Below are positions 1 through 9,262 of a stretch of DNA of 31,460 bases, one piece after another. A model generated the notes under the pieces. It ran no database searches. It worked only from the letters and a program-made list of their open reading frames with translations, and was not told the DNA's origin. The DNA is from Herpomyces periplanetae (lineage: Eukaryota; Ascomycota; Laboulbeniomycetes; Herpomycetales; Herpomycetaceae): the NCBI GenBank assembly GCA_009733715.1, contig WMKJ01000131.1, forward strand, positions 1-31,460. Direction: 5' to 3'. The position numbers and the translations under genes were made by a program. How positions within the stretch are numbered: position 1 is the first letter of the stretch; each line of letters opens with the position of its first letter.

Positions 1-2992
1 GAAATGTAGAAGTAACTTGTGACGATGAAACAACTAGCATCGAATCCAATGGTGTAGACACATTAGAGGGCTTCTCATGATCTAAGGATTTGTTAGTCGG
101 TGATTTTCGATCCTCAGGTTTCATAGTGCAATTAGTGCCACTACGATTGTCACTTGATTCCACGCTGCTAACATCTCCATATAGAGGGGCTGGTCGAATG
201 ACTCCGGTTGTTCTAAATTCTGACATAGCAGACTTTGCATTTGAAGCCCCCAAGCCCACTATTTCAACTGGTATAACATCAAGGTACGGTTTCCCGTAAG
301 GAACTGGTCGGAAGTTATTACCTCTCAGTCCCGGTTTAAGAACTGGTTCTTCGAGAGCCGATCCACCAAGGCATGACGACCCAAGGCCAGTGACAGCTGG
401 TGCAGATGTCAGGCTAAACGAACTGTCGGGAAATGAGGGGCCAGATGTAGGAAACGTTGTAGAAAACGATTGCGATGATGTTGATGATGATGTATAACTA
501 GACTCAGATGTTACTGGGGCAAACTTTAAATCAGGTTCCGAAGATCTAATGGTTGAAGACGGATTTTCAACAGATTTAGACGCTGAATCGTCCGTCTGTT
601 GCTCCAGGTACAATTTGGAGCCAGATGAAGTCTTCGGTTCCTCCCAAGTTTGGTCCTGAACTTTGTTATTTTCTTTGGCATCCGACATGGCTAATGCGGC
701 CAATTTTAATTTGAGTCTTTCCTCACGCGCAGCTTTCTCACGATTTTCATTCTCTTGTTGTTTTAGCTTAGCTGCTCGGGCTGCCTCAAGTTTCCGACGC
801 ATTACGATATCCTGTTGCCGAACGAAATCGACTGTGGGCTCACCACTAGTAGTGTCAATTGTATTATCAATAGCAGGACCAGGTGGTACGTACGGTGAGT
901 TTTGAAACTGATTTACGGGTGAAGCTGGAGCAGCAATCTGGTAAGTACGTGCTTGTGCACAAACAGGCTGAGACTTGGTTTCAGCAGGGGATTGAGACGA
1001 ATGTTGACCGCTAAAATTCGGAAGAGTAACATGCTTAGGAGGTAAGAAAGAACTCTGACGAGAACTGTCAAATCGTGCAGAATAAGAGTCGTTTCGCGTA
1101 TGATTTTTAGAAACAAAACTACCCGCTAAACGCGTACGACCGGAATTCAAGGTATTGTTAGCATGGATATTTCCATTATTACAATGATTATAGGGATGTG
1201 AAGCTGAGGACTCTTGACATTGCCCATCGGGGTATTGTTCAACAGGAGCTAATGGCCTTGTGCAAGGGGGAATGAAGCGATGCGCTGGAGGGTCTGAGTA
1301 AGTGGTGGGCCGCTTTGTATACTCTTTGACAAAATCAGGTTTGCTGGGGTGAGTGACATTTGGTTCGATGGTACTGAGTCCTGACAAGCGGACTGAAGAT
1401 TGATTGGAATAGTCGGGACTGGTCTCGGGTGGTAAATTGCGATGATTTTCATTTACACTTTTGTTTGGAACATTCTCATTTGAGAATTTCGCAGAAGTGT
1501 GCGATGGAATGGAAGATGACTGCAAAGAAGCCTCAGGAGGGGTTGCAGAAGATGGAGAAAGTGAGAAAGATTGCTGCTGGTCAGATTGAGAAACTGAGGG
1601 ATGGGAAGGCTGATGCGAGGGACTTTTAGGAGGTTGAACTATGAGGGGAACTTTTTCGATAGAAGGAATGGATGCCCATGGTGATTTTGAAGGGTACGAC
1701 GAGGGGTTTCGTTTGCCTGAACCGGATTTCGAATCTGATACGGAAGAAAAACGTTGGGAAGTAACAGTAGGTGAAACTCCGGGCCGTAGAATCATTTTTG
1801 TGGTAGAAGTACGGGAGCTGAAAGCATTGTAGGAGGGAAGTCCGTTACCAGCATGAACCTTAATTAAAGGTCTTTGATTAGTTACACTACTGATAGGAGC
1901 TGCGGGTAATGAGTCTCCAGATTGAGGAAGTTTTAGAGTGTCGGTGGAGTGTTCGGTACGAGTCAGTTCAGCAGGCTCGGAAGAATGATTATGCTTAACA
2001 GAGGAAGTTTCTGTGAGACAAACTGATGAATTTGAAGAGGAAGGAAATATTTTGCCAGGATCATGAGATTTAGCTGGCAGGGAGTCAATACTTTCAGACT
2101 TTTGGGGAGCGGAAGTGGCATGAGACGAATTATCAGGGAGAGAGGGGGTTTTTGGCCCGAGACTGTTTTGTTGAGAAGGCGGAGCACATGAACCAGGGAG
2201 GGAAGATTTGGAAGAATCTAACAATTCAGCGGGGTTTGGGGACCAGTCATCTTCATCATCAATATCAGCCCACTTAGATTCAAGGTTAAACTCATCGCTT
2301 TGAAATCTAGCAGTCATGCGGATTCCGTATTGTTGCTTTAGTTCTTCATCAGTAGCGTTTTGGGGAGGTGACATGTTGACGCGAATCTTATTCCATACTT
2401 TATTGGATTCGGAACCAGCGGTATTGGATGAAGCCTTCGACGGGATATTTCGCGAAAAAGTGGCTATTTTGCTGGTTGATTTAACAACTAATCTGGGTTT
2501 TGAAGTTGCCTGAGAGGGTATAGAAGAGCTTGTGGAGCCAGAATCATTTTTAGAGTTAGATGAGACGTAGGAAGTCTTGGCAAGGAAGTTTTTAGTGACC
2601 GATACGGGCTTAAAGGTGGTTGGTTTCTTGACAGAGGAAGAGCGTTCGTGCCCATTTTTAGAGGTACCATTAAGTTTTGACGAATCGACATCTTCGCGAC
2701 TAAAATCTGAATCACTCCCATCAAGAGGGGCAGTATGGGAAGGGGGATAGGGCGGCTCGTTAACGGCAGGCTGTGCGCTCACGGTGTTAGATTGACCGTG
2801 GATATTAGAAAACTCAGCAGTGACATCAGAAGAAGAATTATTGGTGTCCGAGGTAGAGTGAGTGTATAGATTGGCGCGCTCGGAGGTGCCGGTAAAGTCA
2901 CGATTAAGGGACGACGCAGATTCGTCGATGGATGATCCGTCAACCACCGACTTCAACTTATTTACCACATTTTGGGTAACAGCCTCTGCCAT
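1..2992 (-). CDS. Large disordered Ser/Pro-rich protein with a KWADIDDEDDW motif and a basic helix (partial)
   Basis: One uninterrupted frame runs from an ATG at 2992 to the left edge: 997 codons with no stop, so the C-terminus is missing. The protein is mostly low-complexity Ser, Thr, Pro and Asn, as expected of an intrinsically disordered protein. Two stretches look constrained. About residues 217-260 contain WNKIRVNMSPP, then ESKWADIDDEDDW, an acidic tryptophan-bearing motif. About residues 712-750 contain MRRKLEAARAAKLKQQE followed by more Glu/Arg/Lys-rich sequence, a likely charged helix or coiled coil. I have the impression of having seen both patterns in uncharacterised fungal proteins but cannot name the family. 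No signal peptide, membrane segment or enzymatic motif is visible. The start is preceded by a good splice acceptor at 3002-3003, so the ATG probably opens the first coding exon after an intron in the untranslated leader. Function unknown. Confidence 0.8.
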   Translation of the reverse strand, partial: MAEAVTQNVVNKLKSVVDGSSIDESASSLNRDFTGTSERANLYTHSTSDTNNSSSDVTAEFSNIHGQSNTVSAQPAVNEPPYPPSHTAPLDGSDSDFSREDVDSSKLNGTSKNGHERSSSVKKPTTFKPVSVTKNFLAKTSYVSSNSKNDSGSTSSSIPSQATSKPRLVVKSTSKIATFSRNIPSKASSNTAGSESNKVWNKIRVNMSPPQNATDEELKQQYGIRMTARFQSDEFNLESKWADIDDEDDWSPNPAELLDSSKSSLPGSCAPPSQQNSLGPKTPSLPDNSSHATSAPQKSESIDSLPAKSHDPGKIFPSSSNSSVCLTETSSVKHNHSSEPAELTRTEHSTDTLKLPQSGDSLPAAPISSVTNQRPLIKVHAGNGLPSYNAFSSRTSTTKMILRPGVSPTVTSQRFSSVSDSKSGSGKRNPSSYPSKSPWASIPSIEKVPLIVQPPKSPSHQPSHPSVSQSDQQQSFSLSPSSATPPEASLQSSSIPSHTSAKFSNENVPNKSVNENHRNLPPETSPDYSNQSSVRLSGLSTIEPNVTHPSKPDFVKEYTKRPTTYSDPPAHRFIPPCTRPLAPVEQYPDGQCQESSASHPYNHCNNGNIHANNTLNSGRTRLAGSFVSKNHTRNDSYSARFDSSRQSSFLPPKHVTLPNFSGQHSSQSPAETKSQPVCAQARTYQIAAPASPVNQFQNSPYVPPGPAIDNTIDTTSGEPTVDFVRQQDIVMRRKLEAARAAKLKQQENENREKAAREERLKLKLAALAMSDAKENNKVQDQTWEEPKTSSGSKLYLEQQTDDSASKSVENPSSTIRSSEPDLKFAPVTSESSYTSSSTSSQSFSTTFPTSGPSFPDSSFSLTSAPAVTGLGSSCLGGSALEEPVLKPGLRGNNFRPVPYGKPYLDVIPVEIVGLGASNAKSAMSEFRTTGVIRPAPLYGDVSSVESSDNRSGTNCTMKPEDRKSPTNKSLDHEKPSNVSTPLDSMLVVSSSQVTSTF

Positions 2993-4700
2993 AACAAATC
3001 ACTAAGGGGGGATGAATTAGTGAACGAACTTCATGAGTGCAAGACACAATGTATACGCAAGAGAAGAGATGAGAAAGCTACCAGAGAGGTTTAAGGTAAA
3101 GAGTAAACGTAAAGATCAGTGGCCGAATAAGTAAGAAATCAGATATAAATTCGGGGAGACGGATAGTAAGAAATTTTCGGAATTTCTGTCGCAAAATGTG
3201 AGAGGAGTAGCGCCGACGATAAGGGGGGTAGGGCGCGAAGAGAGGGGGGTGGTTATGAAGGAAAAGTTATAAGGTTGGAAAGAGAAAATTGATACGACGG
3301 GAAAAGCTAATTGAAAAGATAAACGATGGGCCGTAGAGTACTTTTAGGTGATATTTGAGTGTATTGTTAACGAGATAAGTTTGATGCGAAGACGAGGGAA
3401 GTTAGAGATAGACAACTGGCAGAAACAAATGGTTAGTATAAACGCATGAAAATGGAAAACGATAGAATTAAGGACTAAATTGAAAGATGACAGAAGGAAA
3501 AGAAGGGTAAAGAAGATGATCAAGCTGTCATGAGAAAGATGGGCTGGAAGAAACGGCGGGGAATAAACAGATGAAGAGAGGGGGAATAATGTACACGAAG
3601 TAAACAAAATGAACGAATAATATAAGATATAAGTAGAACTCAGGTAAGCCTACGGAGGATGAAGTAGGGATATAAAGAGAAAAATGAGGGGAAGAACCGT
3701 GAAGATGAGTTATGAAATCGAAAAGCAAGGGGAGAATGATATACTTACGAGAAGTCATATAAATTGTGAGAGGTAACGAGAATTCATAAGTGAGTATGCG
3801 TTTTATAAATGGAAGGAGAATCAAATAAAGAAGGTGAATATATGTATATGAAAGAAATGGAGTAATAAACTCGCGGAGTTGAAGGAAATCCTGTAAACTC
3901 GGATGATGCGTGAGGGACGATGTCGGGGAGAAAGTTATCAAAGAAAAGGAGCCTAGAAAAAAGTCATTAGTAAGCTATTAAAAAAGAATATCATGTGACG
4001 AAAAACGTTGGGATATTGATGGGAGGAAAAGTGTGGGAGGATAGAGGAGAGGGGGAGGTGGAGGATAGGAGAAGAGGTGAAGAATAGGGGAATTTGAATG
4101 GAGGAGGTAGGGAAAAGCCAGAAAGGAAATATTGTAGAGAGTAGGAAAGCAATAGATAAGACAAAAATGATGGAGGATAGGAAAAAGCAGAGTACAAGGC
4201 CACGGGATGCAGAAAGGGGAAGGGGAAGGATTGGGAACGAGCGAATACTAGCTGGTAGTGGAATGGCGCGCTGCGCCGCGATGAGGGGGAACTGGGATAG
4301 TGAGGTAATGGTTGAATGGGAGTAAAACGAGTAAATAAGATAATATGAAAGCATGAAGTATTTACAATAGACAAGAAAATAATAGAATGGGGCGAAATAA
4401 AGAATGAGAGGTAAGCGTTAAGTGGAATTAGTAGAAAGAAACACACCGATCAGATTGAAGAGGGGCAAAATCTAAAGTGTAGATTTGAGAGGCCGAAAGT
4501 AAGATAGTTATTGCAGATACGGCACCAATAGGACAATTGATGATAAAAGTTCGAAACACGTAGCGAGAAGCAACGGGTTAATGTCGAGATAAAAAAAATC
4601 ACAAATTTCCTTAACACACCTACGCTGCCAAAAGTGAGAAAACAAGCAACAAAGCGATGCACGCGAGAGACGCTCGTGGCCTTCGATCACGCGATGTATT
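2993..4700 (-). promoter_or_regulatory. Pyrimidine-rich (sense strand) upstream region of the large disordered-protein gene
   Basis: The + strand here is strongly purine-rich for well over a kilobase (about 3000-4450), so the strand carrying the gene at 1-2992 is C/T-rich. Open frames on the minus strand here translate into Leu/Phe/Ser/Pro-rich low-complexity peptides that overlap in more than one frame, which is what skewed composition produces by chance; I do not call them genes. The region probably holds the promoter and a long 5' untranslated leader, including a candidate intron. Nothing else recognisable is seen. Confidence 0.5.
3002..3748 (-). other. Candidate 5' untranslated-region intron
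   Basis: On the minus strand a CACTAAT branch-like element, a C-rich tract and a TTAG acceptor (AG at 3003-3002) lie 10 to 30 bases before the ATG at 2992. Upstream, a consensus donor GTAAGTAT begins at 3748. Pairing the two gives a 747-base intron, longer than the coding introns in this window. The acceptor is convincing; the choice of donor is a guess because other GT dinucleotides exist. Confidence 0.35.
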
Positions 4701-5685
4701 TGTAGTCTCCATCATGTTATGTTTGATGGCCTCACTTCCCCGTGTCAGACAAGCCATAATTATATAAGCGATAATTATCTAATGCGACTGTGGCTGCTGA
4801 ATTGCTTTTCCCGACTGGTGGTCGGGGTGCTAGGAACTGGTACGTTATGTGAAGACTGGGGAAAAAATTAAGTTGGAATTCGGTTTTTATGTTAATCATA
4901 TCATCAGTGAGATGGTGCCATGAAATATATCATCACTTGTATACCCATAATTTTACTTGCAAGTACTTACACAAATACCTACAGGTATGCACGTGAGCGC
5001 ACTGTATTCTCTCTCTTCATACACCCTTTTTATTTTCTGTACTGATTATTAGCTTAGAGAATCTATTTATAGAATATCACATAGGGGATAGGAACGGGGT
5101 ATTTCAATTTATGAATAGTTAGGCATGTGATGGAGTGGGAATTTTATTCAATGTTAAATAAACTACAACATATCGTCAGAATACATCTTTCAATTAGCAC
5201 AGCCGAATTTTAGGCTTGTCAATTCACCGTATTATGAGAGTTAAGCGTGCTGCGTTAATGACTTTCGGTTGCTTCAACCTGAATAAGCGTAGACGTGTCA
5301 AGTCTATTGATAGTTGTGCTAGCGTTAAAAATAAACGCTTAGACCGATAACTCTGTATAAGATAAATATAGTGTAAAAAACAGTGGATAATATGGTAGCA
5401 CCTGTGGACAATCATGTATACGGAGATTCAAAATATTGAGACGTGATAAGCTACTGCACGAGTAACGCGCTCTTCCCACCTTGTTGTAGCATACTGTGGA
5501 AAAAGCTTTCTTGAAAATCAAAGTAAGGAATTAGTTAACAATTGAATTTCCACTGTACACTACGGTGAAATTGTGCAAGAAGAATTAACAATTTAGTGAA
5601 TATTGTTCTTATGGTAACCTGCCGTTGAGTATTAATGCAGTCAGGAAAGGGTAGATTAAAAAGGATTTGGACCGATTTGTAGAAA
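4701..5685. other. Intergenic stretch between ATP17 and the disordered-protein gene
   Basis: This AT-rich interval lies 3' of ATP17 and upstream of the gene at 1-2992. I see a short GC-rich hairpin at 4810-4826, TATA-like sequence near 4752-4760 (tatataagc) and only short open frames with no recognisable family. A minus-strand frame starting at 5521 begins MIFKKAFST, reminiscent of a mitochondrial presequence, but the rest does not resolve into a known protein. Confidence 0.4.
4810..4826. repeat. Short GC-rich hairpin
   Basis: Inverted repeat CCCGAC-TGGTG-GTCGGG: six perfect base pairs and a five-base loop in an AT-rich setting. No U-tract follows, and the host is eukaryotic, so this is not called a terminator. 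Role unknown. Confidence 0.5.
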
Positions 5686-6234
5686 CTATCGCTTACGTAA
5701 GTGAAAGTAATAACTTTGGGCATAGCCGAGTAACGAAAGAAAAACGAGAGCGTGTAATAAGGGTTTAGCGGATGCCGTAGGACCGCTGAAATATTTTTGT
5801 CGATACCAATGATAAAATCCAGAACCCATCGGAATTGGAGCTGGTCCACGCGGTAGTTTTTCATAGAAATTCACAATTCGAGACATACGTGCCGCATCTT
5901 GCGCGTGCCCGATGGACTAAAATAGCCATTAGCTACTATACTACGGCGTAAGAGCTATCGCCAAATGCTGTATCGGCTTAAACTAAAATATAATTATCAT
6001 TGATCCCATATTCCATGATTGAATTATCCCCAAGGTGTCTGCGTGAAAACAACACACATAAAGTTAACTAACTTACACATGGTGAAGCAATCTACATGAA
6101 ACGCGATTGAAAATTTAATTAGTCGACTGATAATAATAAATTTTAACGTTGTAATTGCATGAAATCAAACCTTAATTGTTTACCTTGGGAGGAATGAGAG
6201 TAGATAATGTCCGTTTAGCCATAAATGAGTTCAT
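5686..6234 (-). CDS. atp17: Mitochondrial ATP synthase subunit f (three exons)
   Basis: Subunit f sits in the membrane (Fo) part of the mitochondrial ATP synthase near the a subunit and peripheral stalk. Exons on the minus strand: 6234-6184, 6091-6077 and 5916-5686, giving 98 residues; the yeast protein is about 100. Exon 1 ends RTLSTLIPPK, very close to the yeast start (…AVSTLIPPK). The 15-base middle exon encodes IASPC, and exon 3 continues SIGHAQDAARM, then NFYEKLPRGPAP, YRQKYF, and a C-terminal hydrophobic segment ending YAQSYYFHLRKR, all family signatures. Introns are 92 and 160 bases with donors GTAAAC and GTAAGT and acceptors TGTAG and TTTTAG; both exon junctions are phase 0. A strong CACGCAG acceptor inside intron 2 would lead straight to a stop and is not used in this model. 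The gene is divergent from the complex I subunit gene at 6899. Confidence 0.88.
6077..6091 (-). other. atp17: 15-base microexon of atp17
   Basis: Five codons (ATT GCT TCA CCA TGT, IASPC) flanked by TAG on the 5' side and GTAAGT on the 3' side. From memory of filamentous-fungal subunit f proteins, the residues after LIPPK read like IASPK, so the five residues fill exactly the gap left if exon 1 is joined directly to exon 3. Inclusion keeps the frame; so would skipping. Confidence 0.75.
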
Positions 6235-6524
6235 AGTGCCTGTAAAACCCTCAAGTATGTAAATCGAGATACCAAGATTTTTCCGCGATACAACAAGTAT
6301 AAGTAGCTACCTGTATTAATACACCAAAGATCAAAGCTAAACAGTATTCAACTATTATAATTTAAGTAACAAAATTTTCCAACTTATTTAGGTTTATTCC
6401 ACCCGAATCATAAAATGGTATGCTTTTTTCAACTGTAAAGGAAGATTATTTTGAACACTTAACTGCGAAATAAAGATCACCTACCAAACCCAAGTATTAT
6501 TCAGCCGATATGACTAATCATGGT

Positions 6525-6530
6525 CACGTG
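6525..6530. promoter_or_regulatory. CACGTG E-box
   Basis: Palindromic hexamer in the context GGTCACGTGCG, near the middle of the divergent promoter. CACGTG is the site of basic helix-loop-helix factors of the Cbf1/Pho4 type in fungi; which factor binds here is unknown. Confidence 0.45.
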
Positions 6531-6836
6531 CGATGGCGTTTCAGGTGTTGATATGGTGAAATGGGAGTTTACGGGCTAAGACGGACGTAGATTTACAAGT
6601 TAACGAACGAAACAATAACTTTTGATGGCTTTGTCAATATATGAATACAATGATTATGGTAATTAATCAGGCAAACATGCTGATGTAAATTATACAATAT
6701 AGTTTGTTCGTTGTACGTCGATTTAGTCACGGTTAAAAATTTTCATCAATAGTCATATGTATATTTCTATTGTTTGAATACTTTTTCGTGGCGAGAACTT
6801 GTCGGTATAGATAAAAAAGTCATTCGGGGTTGCTAA

Positions 6837-6841
6837 CCAAT
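6837..6841 (+). promoter_or_regulatory. CCAAT box upstream of the NDUFS4 gene
   Basis: CTAACCAATATT places a CCAAT pentamer 58 bases before the ATG at 6899. The HAP/CBC (NF-Y type) complex binding CCAAT is the classical activator of respiratory genes in fungi, so its position here is meaningful, but the pentamer alone is common. Confidence 0.4.
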
Positions 6842-6898
6842 ATTCATTACAAGTTAATGATAAGCATCTAACTGATATTGGGTTTCTTGCCTGTTAAA

Positions 6899-7696
6899 AT
6901 GTGCACCCGCCAGATATATTTTATGCGAAGTAATTTATTAGATTTTGCAAATCGTCATCCCGTGCATTTAGTGAGCAGAGGAGTTCGATGTCTATCGGAT
7001 GAATCAAAGCACAATGGGAAAAATTCCGCTACAGTTGCACTGTGCTCCACGACAGATGTTAATCCCGTATTGAAAAACACACGCGAGTTAACTGATCAAT
7101 GGGACTATCGAACTTCGTACGTGATTTTATTAACAAATTACATTATGAATTAGCCATTAATTTGAACCCAAACTATTATCAGAGTTTATTCCCCTTTACC
7201 ACCTAAAAATTTCGAAAAACGCATTCAAAATAACTTTCCAAGTGAAGCCGTTTCTTCCGGCGCGCCATTAGACTTACAGACTCGTATAGCTCGGTAAGTC
7301 TCACCAGCTATTCTAGATCATGTGACTACGGCTCAGGCGATAGCCATTTGAGGTGTAACTTTTTACCGCGGCTAACCAGCAACCAGAATTTACCGCTTTA
7401 GTAAATCGGCCACTCAATCCGGAGAGTGGCAAACTCATTCTTGGCGCCTAGATTGGGATGTGTTGTCACGTGGAAATCGTTGGGAGAATCCGTTGATGGG
7501 ATGGCAATCAACTTCTGATGCTATGCAAGCTGAACGTTTATCATTCAGAAGAAAAGAGGATGCTATTCGGTTTGCGGAGAGACAAGGTTACCGTTATTAT
7601 GTTCAAGAGCCAAAAGTCCGAAAATTTACGCCAAAAGCTTATGCAGAAAACTATTACTACAGTGCTGGGCCGCTTAAACAGATTCGTACTAAATGA
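6899..7696 (+). CDS. NDUFS4: NADH:ubiquinone oxidoreductase subunit NDUFS4 (fungal 21 kDa, complex I)
   Basis: This accessory subunit of mitochondrial complex I lies near the NADH-oxidising module. Exons 6899-7116, 7183-7293 and 7387-7696 give 212 residues. The N-terminus is basic and lacks acidic residues until about residue 16, then reads VHLVSRGVRCLSDE, consistent with a matrix-targeting sequence; a second Met at residue 9 is an alternative start. The middle has SSGAPLDLQTRIARIYR, and the C-terminus has the conserved block SATQSGEWQ, W-R-LDWD, NRWENPLMGW, FAERQGY-Y-V-EP and YAENYYY. Introns of 66 and 93 bases have donors GTACGT and GTAAGT, and the joins (TC|A and CG|A) restore the frame. 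The gene shares a promoter with atp17 and converges on the 7865-8734 gene, with 168 bases between their stop codons. Confidence 0.93.
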
Positions 7697-7864
7697 ATTC
7701 TAACGGTTAACATGTAGGAAAGTTCCTACTCATTAAACTCTATGAAAATATTGGCAGTGTATTTATCTATGTAAAATCAACATTAAAGTGACATTTTGCA
7801 GGATTGGATTTATAGCCAAACTAACATTAAGCACGCTTCGTATATAAGCAAATAAAGTTAAGTA

Positions 7865-8734
7865 TTATGTGCATGAACTCCAGTCTTTGACATCAAACCA
7901 CTGTAATAAGATATCTTTAATGGAAATAAAGCGGTTTTCCCATTCAGCACAAAAGTTTCGCGTGATTTTATTTTGGCCCATACTCGCTTGAAGAGTCGGG
8001 GTCAGGACAGGCAATACCACTTCATAAGGTGGGTTGTAATCAAGGACAGAGTTGGATTCACATAGCCTTGACGTTTCCTCTGGAACAGGCATATTAACAT
8101 CGAGAACCCATGCGATGCCTTCAACAAAAGTTATTGCATCAACAAAGTTAGCTAATGTACGCGTGATTTCAGATGAGCATGACACACTTTGTGCAGAATT
8201 CAGGTGTAAATTAAGGCAATTTAGCAAAATGTAATGAGTAGTTTGTGATGTTGACTTCGCTTGATCACCAGAATCAGATTGACCCATACACTTTGTATCT
8301 GTATTATTCTGACTCAAGTCAACCTCCGCCGACATCGAAGCCAATTTCGCATCAATAAACGGACCGGCAAGATAAGCTCGTAAACTGTTAATAGTGGGAC
8401 AAAATATTACGGGAATCGATGATAATCGAGCGTAAGTTCGCAAGGTAAAGGATGATTGTAATTGGGTGGGGGAAATGGTATTATTTAACACCTCCTTCAT
8501 TTCATATGACAGATGCTCACCACATATATTATTGGATCGGGCTGTTTGCAATGTAGGGCATTGAGTAGAATATTTGCCCAGTTGAGCTGCCAATGATCGG
8601 GTAAAAATGTCTTCTGATTGGCAAACAATCATGTGAACAGGTAAGGGTGACTTTAGAATGTAGTTTAACAAACTCGGTAGTAAAGGTGAAGGATAGACAT
8701 AAACAAGAGGGTATTTTTTTAAAGGCAAAGTCAT
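7865..8734 (-). CDS. Unrecognised 289-residue protein
   Basis: A single intronless frame of 289 codons from an ATG at 8734 to a stop at 7865. The N-terminal 80 residues resemble the first alpha/beta units of a P-loop-like fold (KYPLVYVYPSPLLPSLLNY, then VHMIVCQ), but no Walker A glycine-lysine motif is visible. The middle is polar (about residues 130-165). A hydrophobic strand HYILLNCLNLHL is followed by SSEITRTLANFVDAI. The C-terminus has VVLPVLTP, then WENRFISIKDILLQWF and VKDW. This pattern reminds me of small uncharacterised fungal proteins, possibly degenerate RecA/Rad51-paralogue-like proteins, but I cannot name the family and assign no function. Its composition and length with no internal stops argue that it is real. 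Confidence 0.65.
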   Translation of the reverse strand: MTLPLKKYPLVYVYPSPLLPSLLNYILKSPLPVHMIVCQSEDIFTRSLAAQLGKYSTQCPTLQTARSNNICGEHLSYEMKEVLNNTISPTQLQSSFTLRTYARLSSIPVIFCPTINSLRAYLAGPFIDAKLASMSAEVDLSQNNTDTKCMGQSDSGDQAKSTSQTTHYILLNCLNLHLNSAQSVSCSSEITRTLANFVDAITFVEGIAWVLDVNMPVPEETSRLCESNSVLDYNPPYEVVLPVLTPTLQASMGQNKITRNFCAEWENRFISIKDILLQWFDVKDWSSCT

Positions 8735-9262
8735 AATATTCCTTCAATACTAAACGATTAGCATCCTATTAGCCAGCCTAAAGAGTCCAAATTAAAAAAG
8801 AAAAACAATACCCCTTGGCATACGAGAAGTATTATAAAAAAGGAAATTGGTATTGATGATCAATCTAAATTCGCTAGAGCTGGAATCGGAGTTGGGGAAT
8901 GGTGAATTTGTGGCATGAAATGAAAAAATCAGAAATGGCAAGAAGCGTGACAAACCAAGCATTGATGGCATATATACACATTCACATATATATATTTTTA
9001 TATATATGGAGTAAGAAAGGTGTGGAAGGATTTTGAATTAGCAAGACCACAAGAAAATTGAACCAAAAGAGATATTAATGACTGTGCACTTGCGTACTAA
9101 TCAAAAGACCCTTCATCGGAATGTGAGGATGGTTGAGAAAAATACAAGTAAAATTAAATTTGATGAAAGCAGTAGATGAAATATCTTAAGGGAGAAAGGT
9201 AGACCTAGCGAGGGAGGGAAAATAAAGCAAAATAGTAAATCTCAGTAAAACCTTTTGCGGAA
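8735..9262. other. Intergenic region between the Bqt4-like gene and the 289-residue gene
   Basis: 528 AT-rich bases, with moderate purine bias on the + strand, so C/T-rich on the strand of the downstream gene. Around 8968-9008 lies a TA/CA-rich alternating tract (…catatatacac…atatatatattttta…). No coding exon is supported. Confidence 0.4.

Larger units (their letters stand above)
6235..6898. promoter_or_regulatory. Divergent promoter of atp17 and the NDUFS4 gene
   Basis: A 664-base AT-rich interval separates the two oppositely oriented start codons, and both genes encode oxidative-phosphorylation subunits. It holds one CACGTG box and one CCAAT box (listed separately). No other gene is seen. 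Confidence 0.65.

Noticed and set aside
3528-4446. Long minus-strand open frames rich in Leu, Phe, Ser and Pro
   Set aside because: They overlap each other in different frames and follow from the pyrimidine-rich composition; no domain or family feature.
5224-5521. Minus-strand frames downstream of atp17, one starting MIFKKAFST like a mitochondrial presequence
   Set aside because: Neither the continuous reading nor simple splice combinations gave a recognisable protein, and the frames lie only about 165 bases past the atp17 stop, likely in its 3' region.
6040-6046. CACGCAG acceptor within atp17 intron 2
   Set aside because: Splicing there after the microexon leads to an in-frame stop within five codons.
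9187-9204. Alternative last exon for the Bqt4-like gene using the CGCTAG acceptor
   Set aside because: It would end the protein STFLP after the anchor start; the exon at 9263-9287 gives AIIPYFL, a better anchor that fits the family, and has a branch site.
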